A stretch of DNA of 64,000 bases from positions 1-64,000 of the forward strand of contig NZ_QUZZ01000014.1 of NCBI RefSeq assembly GCF_003545695.1. Direction: 5' to 3'. Under the pieces are notes generated by a model. That model was not told where the DNA came from and searched no databases. It was given only the letters and a program-made list of their open reading frames with translations. Below, one piece after another: positions 24,953-33,504 of the stretch. Source of the DNA: Taibaiella helva. Its GTDB lineage: Bacteria; Bacteroidota; Bacteroidia; Chitinophagales; Chitinophagaceae. Each line of letters starts with the position of its first letter. Position 1 is the first letter of the stretch. Made by a program: the position numbers and the translations under genes.

Positions 24953-27937
24953 TTGAACCTGAAACGAACCGGAGCCGCGCTCCTGCTTTCTTTGTCCTGC
25001 ACAGCGTCGGCGCAGCAAGCCTACTGGCAGCAACGTGTGGATAACAACATCGCCGTAACGCTCGACGACCGGGAGCATATGCTTCATGGGCACATCAGCA
25101 TGCGTTATACCAATAATGCTCCCGATACGCTGCGTTATATCTATATGCATCTTTTTCCCAATGCCTATAGCAGCGACCGTACGGCATTTGAGCGGCAGGC
25201 GGTAGAGAACAAAAACACCGCGCATTATTTCAGCAAGGAAGACGATCGCGGCTATATCGACAGCCTGAAGTTCACTGTCGTTTCCGATGAGGCGAGCCGG
25301 CAGGCCGGCGTGGTGGCTACCGGCGACCCCGACGTGATCCGCGTGGTGCTGCCGCAACCCCTGGCGCCGGGCGGACAGATCACCATCGAAACGCCGTTCC
25401 GGGTGAAGCTTCCCCTGACCTTTTCCCGCATGGGGCACCAGGGGCAATCTTACCAGGTATCGCAATGGTTTCCCAAGCCGGCGGTATATGATGCCCACGG
25501 CTGGCACCCCATGCCCTATCTCGACCAGGGAGAATTTTACAGCGAATACGGCGCCTACCATGTGGAAGTGACCCTGCCCGAAAATTACGTGCTGATGGGA
25601 ACGGGCAACATCCTGGAGGAAAAAGAACGGCTGTGGCTCGATAGCCTGGCTAAGCTACCGGCAGGCTTTACCGGTAAGGAAAGCCGCAAAAGCGCTTTGC
25701 TGAAAGATACTGCCAACATCCCTTCTTCGCCGGTGATGAAGACGATCACCTTCGAGGAAGAAAACATACACGACTTTGCCTGGTTTGCGGACAAGCGCTG
25801 GCAGGTGCGGAAAGATACGATCAGCGTACCGGGTACGGGGAATATTGTTACGGCATATACCTGCTATCTTCCGAAACATGAATCCGGCTGGGAGAAAAGC
25901 CTGCAGTGGGTACGGGATGCCATCAACGGCTACAGCAGTGCTGTAGGTCCCTATCCCTATAAAACGGTTAAGGCCGTGGAAGGCGCACTGAGCGCGGGCG
26001 GCGGCATGGAATATCCCACCATTACCGTGATCGCAGCATCCAACAGCCCGGACGAAGTACGCACCGCAGTCGTGCACGAAGTGGGACACAACTGGTTCTA
26101 TGGTATGCTCGGCAGCAATGAAAGAGCTTACCCCTGGATGGATGAAGGCATTAACAGCTTCTACGAGCATAAGTTTGCGTCCACCGGCGCCATGTGGCTT
26201 GGCGGCAAAGATATCAATGAGCTGGTTTATGATATGCTATCGGCAACGCACGACCTGGTGCCTGCCGATACGGCCGCTGCGGTAATGCCCGAAATGAATT
26301 ATCTCGCCGATATCTATGTGAAGTCGGCCGGCTTTATGCGCTGGCTGGAGGCGTATATGGGCCCCGATACATTCAGGTCGGCCATGCAGGAATACTTTAA
26401 TACCTGGCAGTACAAACATCCGCAGCCCGCCGATTTCGAGCAGATCTTTCGCAGGCATTCTGCAAAGAACCTGGATTGGTTTTTCAACCGAGCCATACAA
26501 ACGACCAAGCCTGTTGACTTTGCGCTAAAGGCAGATAAAGAAGGGGTGACCCTGAAGAACAGGACAGGCTTCAGCGCGCCGGTCGCTTTTGTCGCCTACC
26601 AGGGACAAGACTCGGTCACGCAATGGGTCGAGCCTTTTACCGGCAGCAAGCGGGTAGCCTATACTACACCAGGTAATTACAGCCGGGTGAAGATCGCGGA
26701 GGCCATACCCGATTACAATGCGCAGAACAATGAAAACCGTTCCCCGCTGGCATTGCGTCCTTTCTTCGGCTTCAATACCACGCCGCAAAACAAGATATGG
26801 TATGCACCCGCCATCGGCTATAACTATTACGATGGCTTTATGGCAGGCCTTTTGCTGCACAACATAACGGTGCCACAGCATAAGTTCAAATTTATCCTGG
26901 CGCCGTTGTACGGCTTCAGCAGCGGGACTTTCGCCGGAACCGGCATTATAGGTTATACCGCTTACTGCGACAAAGGCTGGCTGCATGATATACAGCTGAG
27001 CCTGGAAGGAAAGACCTTCAGCTATGATAAGACCAATACCAATATACCGGACTACCTGCACAGCCGCTATGTCAAGGTAGCGCCCGAAATCATTTTCAAC
27101 CTGCGCAAACCCGACTGGCGCAGCACAGTGGAACGCAGCATTTCGCTGAAAGGCTACTGGATCCGGGAAGAGCAGTTCGCTTTCAATATGAACCCCGCCG
27201 ATAGCCTTTACTATCCTTCAAAAGGCGGCTATGAAGATAATTTTTACGCAAGGCTGCGTTACCGGCATCAGAACAAACGTACCTTCAATCCGTTCAGCTA
27301 TGTCCTGGAAGCGCAGGCAGGCAAGCAATTTGCCAAGCTGAGCCTGGAAGCCAACCTTAAGATCGATTATTTCAAAAAGGATAAAGCCCTTTATCTCCGC
27401 GGATATGCCGGCAAGTTCTTCGACCTCACCAGCTCCGGCTCCGATGCCTACCGGTACCGCATTGCCAATACCTACAGTGGCTGGAACGACTACCTCTACG
27501 ACGAGACCTATGTCGGGCGCAGCGAAGCCACAGGCACCTGGTCGCAGCAGGTAAGCATGAAAGAAGGCGGGTTTAAGGTCAATACGCTGCAGTATTCGTC
27601 GCAGCTGGGGCTGAGCGACGATTGGCTGGTATCGCTCAACATCAAGAGCGACCTGCCTTTATTTAACCTGCCCATACGGCTGTTTGCCGATGTCTCTACC
27701 TTTTCCAATGCCCGCCAGATGAACCCCAGCGGGGCTACCGTCCTGTATGTGGCCGGGGTGGAGATCTATAGCGCCGACCTGCTGTCGATCTATATCCCAT
27801 TGATCATGAGCCGCGACTTCACCGATTATACCAAATCGGTATACCCCGAAAATCGTTTCCTGAAAACGATTACCTTCAGCCTCAACCTGGGCAATGTGGA
27901 CTGGATGAAGCTGCCGGGTAAAATATTGAAACTATAG
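24953..27937 (+). CDS. M1-family zinc metallopeptidase with long C-terminal barrel-like region
   Basis: 994 residues. Signal peptide (MNLKRTGAALLLSLSCTASAQ), an M1 N-terminal domain, then the zinc site HEVGH (His375, Glu376, His379) with the third ligand Glu398 in WMDEGINSFYEH. The last about 380 residues are rich in alternating aromatic strands (YNYYDGFMAGLLLH, then RYRHQNKRTFNPFSYVLEAQAG) and look like an outer-membrane barrel, which would anchor the peptidase at the cell surface or in the outer membrane. The start is TTG; no in-frame ATG lies closer to the signal peptide. Predicted aminopeptidase. Confidence 0.9.
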   Translation: MNLKRTGAALLLSLSCTASAQQAYWQQRVDNNIAVTLDDREHMLHGHISMRYTNNAPDTLRYIYMHLFPNAYSSDRTAFERQAVENKNTAHYFSKEDDRGYIDSLKFTVVSDEASRQAGVVATGDPDVIRVVLPQPLAPGGQITIETPFRVKLPLTFSRMGHQGQSYQVSQWFPKPAVYDAHGWHPMPYLDQGEFYSEYGAYHVEVTLPENYVLMGTGNILEEKERLWLDSLAKLPAGFTGKESRKSALLKDTANIPSSPVMKTITFEEENIHDFAWFADKRWQVRKDTISVPGTGNIVTAYTCYLPKHESGWEKSLQWVRDAINGYSSAVGPYPYKTVKAVEGALSAGGGMEYPTITVIAASNSPDEVRTAVVHEVGHNWFYGMLGSNERAYPWMDEGINSFYEHKFASTGAMWLGGKDINELVYDMLSATHDLVPADTAAAVMPEMNYLADIYVKSAGFMRWLEAYMGPDTFRSAMQEYFNTWQYKHPQPADFEQIFRRHSAKNLDWFFNRAIQTTKPVDFALKADKEGVTLKNRTGFSAPVAFVAYQGQDSVTQWVEPFTGSKRVAYTTPGNYSRVKIAEAIPDYNAQNNENRSPLALRPFFGFNTTPQNKIWYAPAIGYNYYDGFMAGLLLHNITVPQHKFKFILAPLYGFSSGTFAGTGIIGYTAYCDKGWLHDIQLSLEGKTFSYDKTNTNIPDYLHSRYVKVAPEIIFNLRKPDWRSTVERSISLKGYWIREEQFAFNMNPADSLYYPSKGGYEDNFYARLRYRHQNKRTFNPFSYVLEAQAGKQFAKLSLEANLKIDYFKKDKALYLRGYAGKFFDLTSSGSDAYRYRIANTYSGWNDYLYDETYVGRSEATGTWSQQVSMKEGGFKVNTLQYSSQLGLSDDWLVSLNIKSDLPLFNLPIRLFADVSTFSNARQMNPSGATVLYVAGVEIYSADLLSIYIPLIMSRDFTDYTKSVYPENRFLKTITFSLNLGNVDWMKLPGKILKL

Positions 27938-27958
27938 CTATCTGTGCCCGGGGTTACG

Positions 27959-27966
27959 TATCTTTG
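27959..27966 (+). promoter_or_regulatory. -7 box of the fructose-1,6-bisphosphatase gene
   Basis: TATCTTTG, an exact TAnnTTTG match 33 bases before the ATG at 27999. Confidence 0.5.
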
Positions 27967-27998
27967 TGCCCCGAAAAACATTAATTATTACGTAAAAA

Positions 27999-29036
27999 AT
28001 GGCAACATCCCGTAAACTGATTACACTAGACGAATTCACGATCCAGCAAACCCGTGCCTTTCCCAAAGCGACAGGGGAACTGTCGGCGCTTCTCCGCGAT
28101 ATTTCTCTGGCCTGCAAGCTGATCAATAAGCAGGTAAATAAGGCCGGCCTGGTCGATATCATCGGCAAATTCGGTGCCACCAATGTGCAGGGCGAAGAGC
28201 AGATGAAGCTCGATATCTACTCCGACGAAATGCTGATCAATGTATTGCGTAACAGTAACGATTGTGCCGGTATTGCTTCTGAAGAAAACGACGACTTTAT
28301 CGCTTTCGACGATGAATATTCTGTGAATTCTAAATACGTGGTGCTGTTCGATCCGCTCGACGGCTCTTCCAACATCGATGTCAATGCTTCCATCGGCACT
28401 ATATTCTCTATCTACCGCCGCGTATCCCCGCTGGGACAGCCCTGTACCAGGGAAGATTTCCTGCAGCCGGGCAACAAGCTGATGGCCGCCGGCTACGTGA
28501 TCTACGGCAGCAGCACCATGCTGGTGTATGCTACCCGCCTGGGTGTAAACGGCTTCACGCTCGAGCCTTCAATAGGTGAGTTCTGCCTGTCGCATCCTGA
28601 TATGGTATGTGCCGAGAAAGGAAAGATCTATTCGCTGAACCAGGGCAACAGCCGCCAGTACGACAAAGGTATGCTGGCCTTCCTGGATTACTGCATGGAG
28701 CTCAACAAGGACGACGGACGCCCCTACGCACACCGCTATATCGGCTCTATGGTAGCCGACCTGCACCGTACGCTCATTAAGGGCGGTATCTTTATTTATC
28801 CTGGCGATAAGAAAAACCCCAACGGTAAGCTGCGCCTGCAATACGAATGCAACCCCATGTCCTTTATCATAGAGGCCGCAGGAGGCCTCAGCTCAGATGG
28901 TAAGCAAAGAGTGCTGGATATACAGCCTTCGGAGCTGCACCAACGGGTACCCATTTTTATCGGCTCCAAATTGATGGTACATAAGGCTCTTGAATTTGTG
29001 ACGACCGGAACAGCGGAAGAAGCAGTAGCGCCTTAA
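27999..29036 (+). CDS. fbp: Class I fructose-1,6-bisphosphatase
   Basis: 345 residues. The metal and phosphate motif DPLDGSSNID (Asp118, Asp121), the earlier acidic EENDDFIAFDDEY segment, and KGGIFIYPGDKKNPNGKLRLQYECNP carrying substrate and AMP-site residues identify the class I enzyme. It hydrolyses fructose 1,6-bisphosphate in gluconeogenesis, in the cytoplasm. Its own promoter box lies 33 bases upstream, and the next gene starts 90 bases downstream. Confidence 0.96.
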   Translation: MATSRKLITLDEFTIQQTRAFPKATGELSALLRDISLACKLINKQVNKAGLVDIIGKFGATNVQGEEQMKLDIYSDEMLINVLRNSNDCAGIASEENDDFIAFDDEYSVNSKYVVLFDPLDGSSNIDVNASIGTIFSIYRRVSPLGQPCTREDFLQPGNKLMAAGYVIYGSSTMLVYATRLGVNGFTLEPSIGEFCLSHPDMVCAEKGKIYSLNQGNSRQYDKGMLAFLDYCMELNKDDGRPYAHRYIGSMVADLHRTLIKGGIFIYPGDKKNPNGKLRLQYECNPMSFIIEAAGGLSSDGKQRVLDIQPSELHQRVPIFIGSKLMVHKALEFVTTGTAEEAVAP

Positions 29037-29125
29037 CCTTGTTTTTTACAGGCCTTCCAAAGGAATGCGCGAAGCATCTGAGTGGATATCACGATCTTTA
29101 TCGCAGCGCACTTAATGAAACAATA

Positions 29126-29998
29126 ATGAAAGTATTTATTTCCGGGGCATCCGGGTTGGTGGGAAGCAATTGCCTGAAACACTTTAAAGAGATGGGCTGG
29201 AATGTGATCGGTTCCCATCTGTCTTTTGCAACAGCCGATACCGTTTTTTACAACACGCTTGAGCCGGCGCACCCTGAAAATTTCGATGTGGAGACCTTTC
29301 TGCCCGATGTGATCGTGCATTGTGGCGCCCTGACACATGTGGACTACTGCGAGGCCCACCCGGAGGAGAGCTATGAAAAAACGGTGCAGAGCACCAGGAA
29401 CCTGGTAGCGCTGGCCCGTAAATGCAAGGCGCGTTTCGTGTTTATTTCCACCGATTATGTATTCGATGGTGTGAACGGACCTTACCGCGAAGATGCCGCA
29501 GTCAACCCGCTCAGCGTTTATGCGCGGCATAAGCTGGAGGCGGAAACCCTTGCGCTGAAGGAGCTGGAGCATACCCTGGTACTGCGTATCACCAATGTAT
29601 ATGGTAATGAGCTCCGCAACAAAAACTTCGTGGCCCGCATTGTAGAGCAGTGCAGGGAGGGCAGGAAGCTGACGCTCAAATTGCCTTACGACCAGTTTGC
29701 CAGCCCGGTCAATGCCTGGGACATCGCAAGGGCCATGTACCTGCTGCTGAAAGATAATAAGGAAGGTATTTACCACATTGGCGGCAGCGATTATATGAAC
29801 CGGATAGAACTGGCCTTAAGAGTGCTCAGCTATTTCCCTTCGGCCGAATACGACCTTATCCCCGTAAGCACCAAAGAGATGAACCAGCCCGCCGCGCGCC
29901 CACTCTTAGGCGGCTTTGTGAAATTGAAATTCGCTACGGAATATCCCGGCTTCCTTTTCGGTACAGTTGACAGCTACGTGCAATCGCTGCTGCGCTGA
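29126..29998 (+). CDS. SDR-type sugar-nucleotide reductase (RmlD-like)
   Basis: 290 residues from the ATG at 29126, which begins directly at the nucleotide-binding strand MKVFISGASGLVGSN (GxxGxxG). The active-site Tyr-x3-Lys is YARHK, with an upstream Ser/Thr in FISTDYVFDG, as in dTDP-4-dehydrorhamnose reductases. No other sugar-nucleotide genes are nearby, so the substrate is uncertain. The frame is open 29 codons further upstream but has no domain there. Confidence 0.85.
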   Translation: MKVFISGASGLVGSNCLKHFKEMGWNVIGSHLSFATADTVFYNTLEPAHPENFDVETFLPDVIVHCGALTHVDYCEAHPEESYEKTVQSTRNLVALARKCKARFVFISTDYVFDGVNGPYREDAAVNPLSVYARHKLEAETLALKELEHTLVLRITNVYGNELRNKNFVARIVEQCREGRKLTLKLPYDQFASPVNAWDIARAMYLLLKDNKEGIYHIGGSDYMNRIELALRVLSYFPSAEYDLIPVSTKEMNQPAARPLLGGFVKLKFATEYPGFLFGTVDSYVQSLLR

Positions 29999-30030
29999 TA
30001 CCGGTTTCCTGAACTGACGCTTTTTATAGC

Positions 30031-30078
30031 AGACGGACGACGGCCGCTGGCTTACGCCGGCGTCAGTCGTCCGTTTCT
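30031..30078 (+). terminator. Terminator-like hairpin after the RmlD-like gene
   Basis: ACGGACGAC (30033-30041) pairs with GTCGTCCGT (30066-30074) around a GC-rich inner arm, followed by TTCTATT. Confidence 0.55.
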
Positions 30079-30207
30079 ATTGCAGGTTCCTTCCGGCGAA
30101 GGCTCTGCTGCCCGAGAAAGTGCCAGCTTTCCATCTCAAACCCCTTGTTTCACGCTTGTAATAGGTTTTGTCTATATAGCCGGGAGATAATTTTTCTGTA
30201 AAAAATT

Positions 30208-30247
30208 AATTAAACGTTTGTTTAATTCAAACGTTTGTTTAATTTTG
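30208..30247 (+). promoter_or_regulatory. Promoter with overlapping tandem TetR-type operator
   Basis: The 16-base unit AAACGTTTGTTTAATT occurs twice (30212-30227 and 30229-30244, 17-base period). The first copy is part of the palindrome AATTAAACGTTTGTTTAATT (30208-30227); the second is in a similar symmetric context (AATT-C-AAACGTTTG-TTTAATT). The promoter matches consensus: TTTG (30217-30220), a 19-base spacer, TAATTTTG (30240-30247). The operator thus covers the -33 element, spacer and most of the -7 box, which fits auto-repression of the efflux operon by the TetR protein encoded just downstream. Confidence 0.72.
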
Positions 30248-30281
30248 TGGTTGTATATGTCAACGAATAAAATTAACGGCG

Positions 30282-30929
30282 ATGGAAACTGAATTGAACG
30301 ACAAGCAGCTCCAGATTATGGATAAGGCGCTGGAAGTGTTCGCAGAGAAGGGATTTGATTCTGCATCGGTACGCGATATTGCGCAGAGAGCAGAAGTGAA
30401 TGTGGCGATGATTTCCTACTACTTCGGATCGAAGGAAAAGTTGCTGGAAGCGATTTTCAGAAACCACACGGGAAGCATGCGTAAGAAGATCGAGTCGATT
30501 ATTCATTCCAAAACACATGATCCGCTTGAAAAAGTAGACCTGCTGATCGATACTTATATAACAGTGATCATTGAGAACCATAGTTTTCACCAGCTGATGA
30601 TGCGCGAGCAGGTATTAATGAAGGAAGGACCTTTATATACGCTGATCAAGGATATGAAGACACAGAACCGCAACCTGATCGAAATTGCCGTGAAGGCAGG
30701 ACAGAAAGCAGGCCTGTTTCAGAAGAATATAGAAGTGAATATGCTGGCAGTGACCCTTATCGGAACCGTAAACCACTTTTTCTCTAATTACAAATTCATA
30801 TGCCAGGAGTCTAACCAGAAATCGGGAAAGGAAGGTGATTACGACGCCGAATCCACCGAAAAGCTCCGCTCGCATATAAAAGTCATGTTCAAAGCATTTT
30901 TAACTTATGGAATATCGAACAAAAAGTAA
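30282..30929 (+). CDS. TetR/AcrR-family repressor of the efflux operon
   Basis: 215 residues. An N-terminal helix-turn-helix (IMDKALEVFAEKGFDSASVRDIAQRAEVNVAMISYYFGSKEKLLEAIF, residues about 12-58) is followed by a variable all-helical ligand domain. Its last codons overlap the start of the TolC gene by 23 bases, so it is the first gene of a four-gene operon. The duplicated palindrome in its promoter is the likely binding site. Predicted to release on binding a toxic compound exported by the pump. Confidence 0.92.
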   Translation: METELNDKQLQIMDKALEVFAEKGFDSASVRDIAQRAEVNVAMISYYFGSKEKLLEAIFRNHTGSMRKKIESIIHSKTHDPLEKVDLLIDTYITVIIENHSFHQLMMREQVLMKEGPLYTLIKDMKTQNRNLIEIAVKAGQKAGLFQKNIEVNMLAVTLIGTVNHFFSNYKFICQESNQKSGKEGDYDAESTEKLRSHIKVMFKAFLTYGISNKK

Positions 30930-32259
30930 GGTAGGGCTCATGGCGGCCCTGTTGCTTTCGGCCAATACCCTGCAGGCCCAGCAAACCCGGCAGCTATCGC
31001 TGGACGAGGCGATACAGCTGAGCCTTGATAACAGCAAGAACCTTAAAGTGTCACAGGCTAAGATCGACCAGGCGGCCGCCGAGCTGAGCGAAGCCAGGCT
31101 GCGTCAATATCCTGATCTTAAAATCTCGGGCTCCTACCTGCGGGTGAACCAGCCCAATATAGATATGAAGGCCAAGCTGGGCGGCAGCGGCCAGGGCGAG
31201 GGCAGCAGCTCAGCCTCTGAGATAAAAGTGGACCAGGTAGCTTATGGTATGGCCACCGCGTCCTTACCCCTATTCTCCGGCCTGCGTATCCGCAGCGGTA
31301 TCGAATCAGCCAAGTACCTGAAGAGGGCCGCCGAGCTGGATGCGCAGCAGGATAAGGACGAAGTGATCCAGAACACCATCGCTGCCTACTACAATCTGTA
31401 CAAAGCGCAGGCGGCCCTGGGATTGGTAGAAGAGAACCTGAAGCAGGCACAGCAAAGAGTAAAGGACTTCAGCAACCTGGAGCAGAACGGCCTGATGGCC
31501 CGCAACGACCTGCTGAAGGCACAGCTGCAGGAATCCAATGTGGAGCTGGCCCTGGTGGATGCCCAGCATGCCCGCGACATCGCCAATTTCAATATGGACC
31601 TGATGCTGGGACTCAACGAGCAAACCGAGCTGAAGCTGGATGCCGGTGGTCTGGGCAGGACCTACAAGATCGAAAGCCTCCAGGCCTGGGAAGATAAAGC
31701 CCTTGCCAGCCGTTCGGACTACCAGGCGCTGCAGCAAAGGCAGCTGGCTTCCAAAGCCGGTATCAAAGCAGCAAAGGGTGAATACTATCCTTCGCTGGCC
31801 CTGAGCGGTGGCTATGTAGCAGCCGATATTCCCAATTTCCTGACCGTAACCAACGCGCTGAACGTAGGTGTGGGACTGAGCTATAATATCGCTTCGCTCT
31901 ATAAGAACGGCGCCAAAGTAAAACAGGCCAAAGCCCGGGAGCAGCAGCTGCACTGGTCATCCATGCAGCTCAACGACGGCATCCGGATGGAGATCCACCA
32001 GGCCTACCAGAACTACCTGGAGAGCGTGAAGAAGATCGAAGTTTACCGTAAAGCCGTAGAGCAGGCCAGGGAAAACTACCGGATCACGAAGAACAAATAT
32101 GATAATGCGCTTGTGACCACTACCGATCTGCTGGATGCAGACGTAGCGCAGCTGCAGGCCGATATCAATTATGAATACGCCAGGGCCGATGCCGAAGTGG
32201 CGATCAATAAGCTCTATGAAACTGCGGGTGTACCCCGGGATCCCGGAGCAAAACAATAA
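30907..32259 (+). CDS. TolC-family outer-membrane channel of the EmrAB-type system
   Basis: 450 residues. Signal peptide (KVGLMAALLLSANTLQAQ), then OEP repeats (LSLDEAIQLSLDNSKNLKVSQAKIDQAAAEL and NALVTTTDLLDADVAQLQADINYEYARADAEVAINKLYE). It starts inside the tetR gene (23-base overlap), indicating coupling. It supplies the outer-membrane exit for the adaptor and MFS pump encoded next. Confidence 0.93.
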   Translation: MEYRTKSKVGLMAALLLSANTLQAQQTRQLSLDEAIQLSLDNSKNLKVSQAKIDQAAAELSEARLRQYPDLKISGSYLRVNQPNIDMKAKLGGSGQGEGSSSASEIKVDQVAYGMATASLPLFSGLRIRSGIESAKYLKRAAELDAQQDKDEVIQNTIAAYYNLYKAQAALGLVEENLKQAQQRVKDFSNLEQNGLMARNDLLKAQLQESNVELALVDAQHARDIANFNMDLMLGLNEQTELKLDAGGLGRTYKIESLQAWEDKALASRSDYQALQQRQLASKAGIKAAKGEYYPSLALSGGYVAADIPNFLTVTNALNVGVGLSYNIASLYKNGAKVKQAKAREQQLHWSSMQLNDGIRMEIHQAYQNYLESVKKIEVYRKAVEQARENYRITKNKYDNALVTTTDLLDADVAQLQADINYEYARADAEVAINKLYETAGVPRDPGAKQ

Positions 32260-32331
32260 AAGATAATTATGGCGCATTCCTGCGCCGGATACAATACAAC
32301 TCACATTCAACAGCACATCTAATAAACAACA

Positions 32332-33450
32332 ATGGAAAATAATCAGGCACAACCTCAGGCTGCTGAGGAAGCGAAAAAACCAAAGAGTAAACGTTTTGCC
32401 ATCGTATTTGCCGCATTGGTGATCGTGGGCGGTACTTATGGTGTGATCAAGTACATGCATGCGCAAAAACATGAGGAAACAGATGATGCACAGGTAGAAA
32501 GCCTGATCAGCCCTGTTATTCCCCGCGTATCCGGCTATATCAAAGAGATCAGGGTGAGCGATAACCAGATGGTTAAAAAAGGCGATACCCTGCTGATCCT
32601 GGATGACCGCGACCTGCGCGTTAAAGTTGCAGAAGCAGAAGCTGCGCTGGCAGCTGCCCAAAGCAGCGCAACCGTAGCCGGCGCCGGTATACCGGTGGCC
32701 TCTGCCAATATCTTCTCGTCCGAGTCCAACATCAATACGGTTGATGCGCAGATCGAAGCGGCTAAAGTAAATGTCTGGCGCGCCAACCAGGACTTTGCCC
32801 GTTATGAGAACCTGATTAAGGATCACAGCATTACCCAGCAGCAATACGAGCAGGCGCTTGCAGCCAAGCAAACAGCTGAACGTCAGCTGGACGTGCTGAA
32901 GGCCCAAAAGCAAAGCGCCAGCAGGGCAACAGCTGTAGTAACCCAGCAAAGAAATGTGACCTCCGGCCAGGTATCTGTAGCCAACGCTACCATCAAGCAA
33001 AGGGAAGCCGAGCTGCAGGCAGCACAGCTGAATCTCAGCTATACTATCATCATTGCAGCAGTAGACGGCCAGGTATCCCGCGTGAACCTGCAGCCCGGAC
33101 AGCTGCTCCAGGCAGGACAGGCATTGTTCAATGTCGTGCCGGAAGGCGCTTGCTGGATCGTCGCCAACTTTAAGGAGACCCAGCTCACCAAGATGAGGCT
33201 GGGACAGAAAGTGATTGTGAAAGTGGACGCTTTCCCCGATCATGAATATGAAGCGAAGATCACTTCGTTCAGCCCCGCTACCGGTGCTAAGTTTTCCCTG
33301 CTGCCTCCGGATAATGCCAGCGGCAACTTCGTAAAAGTGGTGCAGCGCGTGCCGGTGAAGATTGAGTTCTCCAATCCCAAAGACGACAAGCTGAAGCTGC
33401 TGCGCGCCGGTATGAACGTATACGTGGACGTGCACCTGGATTCCAAATAG
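32332..33450 (+). CDS. EmrA/HlyD-type membrane-fusion adaptor
   Basis: 372 residues. A cytoplasmic N-terminus rich in Gln/Lys, one membrane helix (FAIVFAALVIVGGTYGVIKYM), a split lipoyl domain (VIPRVSGYIKEIRVSDNQMVKKGDTLLILDD and later IIIAAVDGQVSRVNLQPGQLLQ), a long alpha-helical hairpin rich in Ala/Gln, and a beta-barrel (ACWIVANFKETQLTKMRLGQKV). This is the EmrA layout that connects an MFS pump to TolC. 72 bases separate it from the TolC gene. Confidence 0.94.
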   Translation: MENNQAQPQAAEEAKKPKSKRFAIVFAALVIVGGTYGVIKYMHAQKHEETDDAQVESLISPVIPRVSGYIKEIRVSDNQMVKKGDTLLILDDRDLRVKVAEAEAALAAAQSSATVAGAGIPVASANIFSSESNINTVDAQIEAAKVNVWRANQDFARYENLIKDHSITQQQYEQALAAKQTAERQLDVLKAQKQSASRATAVVTQQRNVTSGQVSVANATIKQREAELQAAQLNLSYTIIIAAVDGQVSRVNLQPGQLLQAGQALFNVVPEGACWIVANFKETQLTKMRLGQKVIVKVDAFPDHEYEAKITSFSPATGAKFSLLPPDNASGNFVKVVQRVPVKIEFSNPKDDKLKLLRAGMNVYVDVHLDSK

Positions 33451-33504
33451 CACCGGCCAATGCCGCCGGTCGGCCAAGACCGGCACTCAACAATTTAAAT
33501 CATT

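Noticed and set aside
31957-33486. 509-codon minus-strand open frame across the EmrA adaptor gene
   Set aside because: Fully overlaps a well-supported EmrA gene within an operon on the opposite strand; Cys/Gly/His-rich composition typical of reverse reading.
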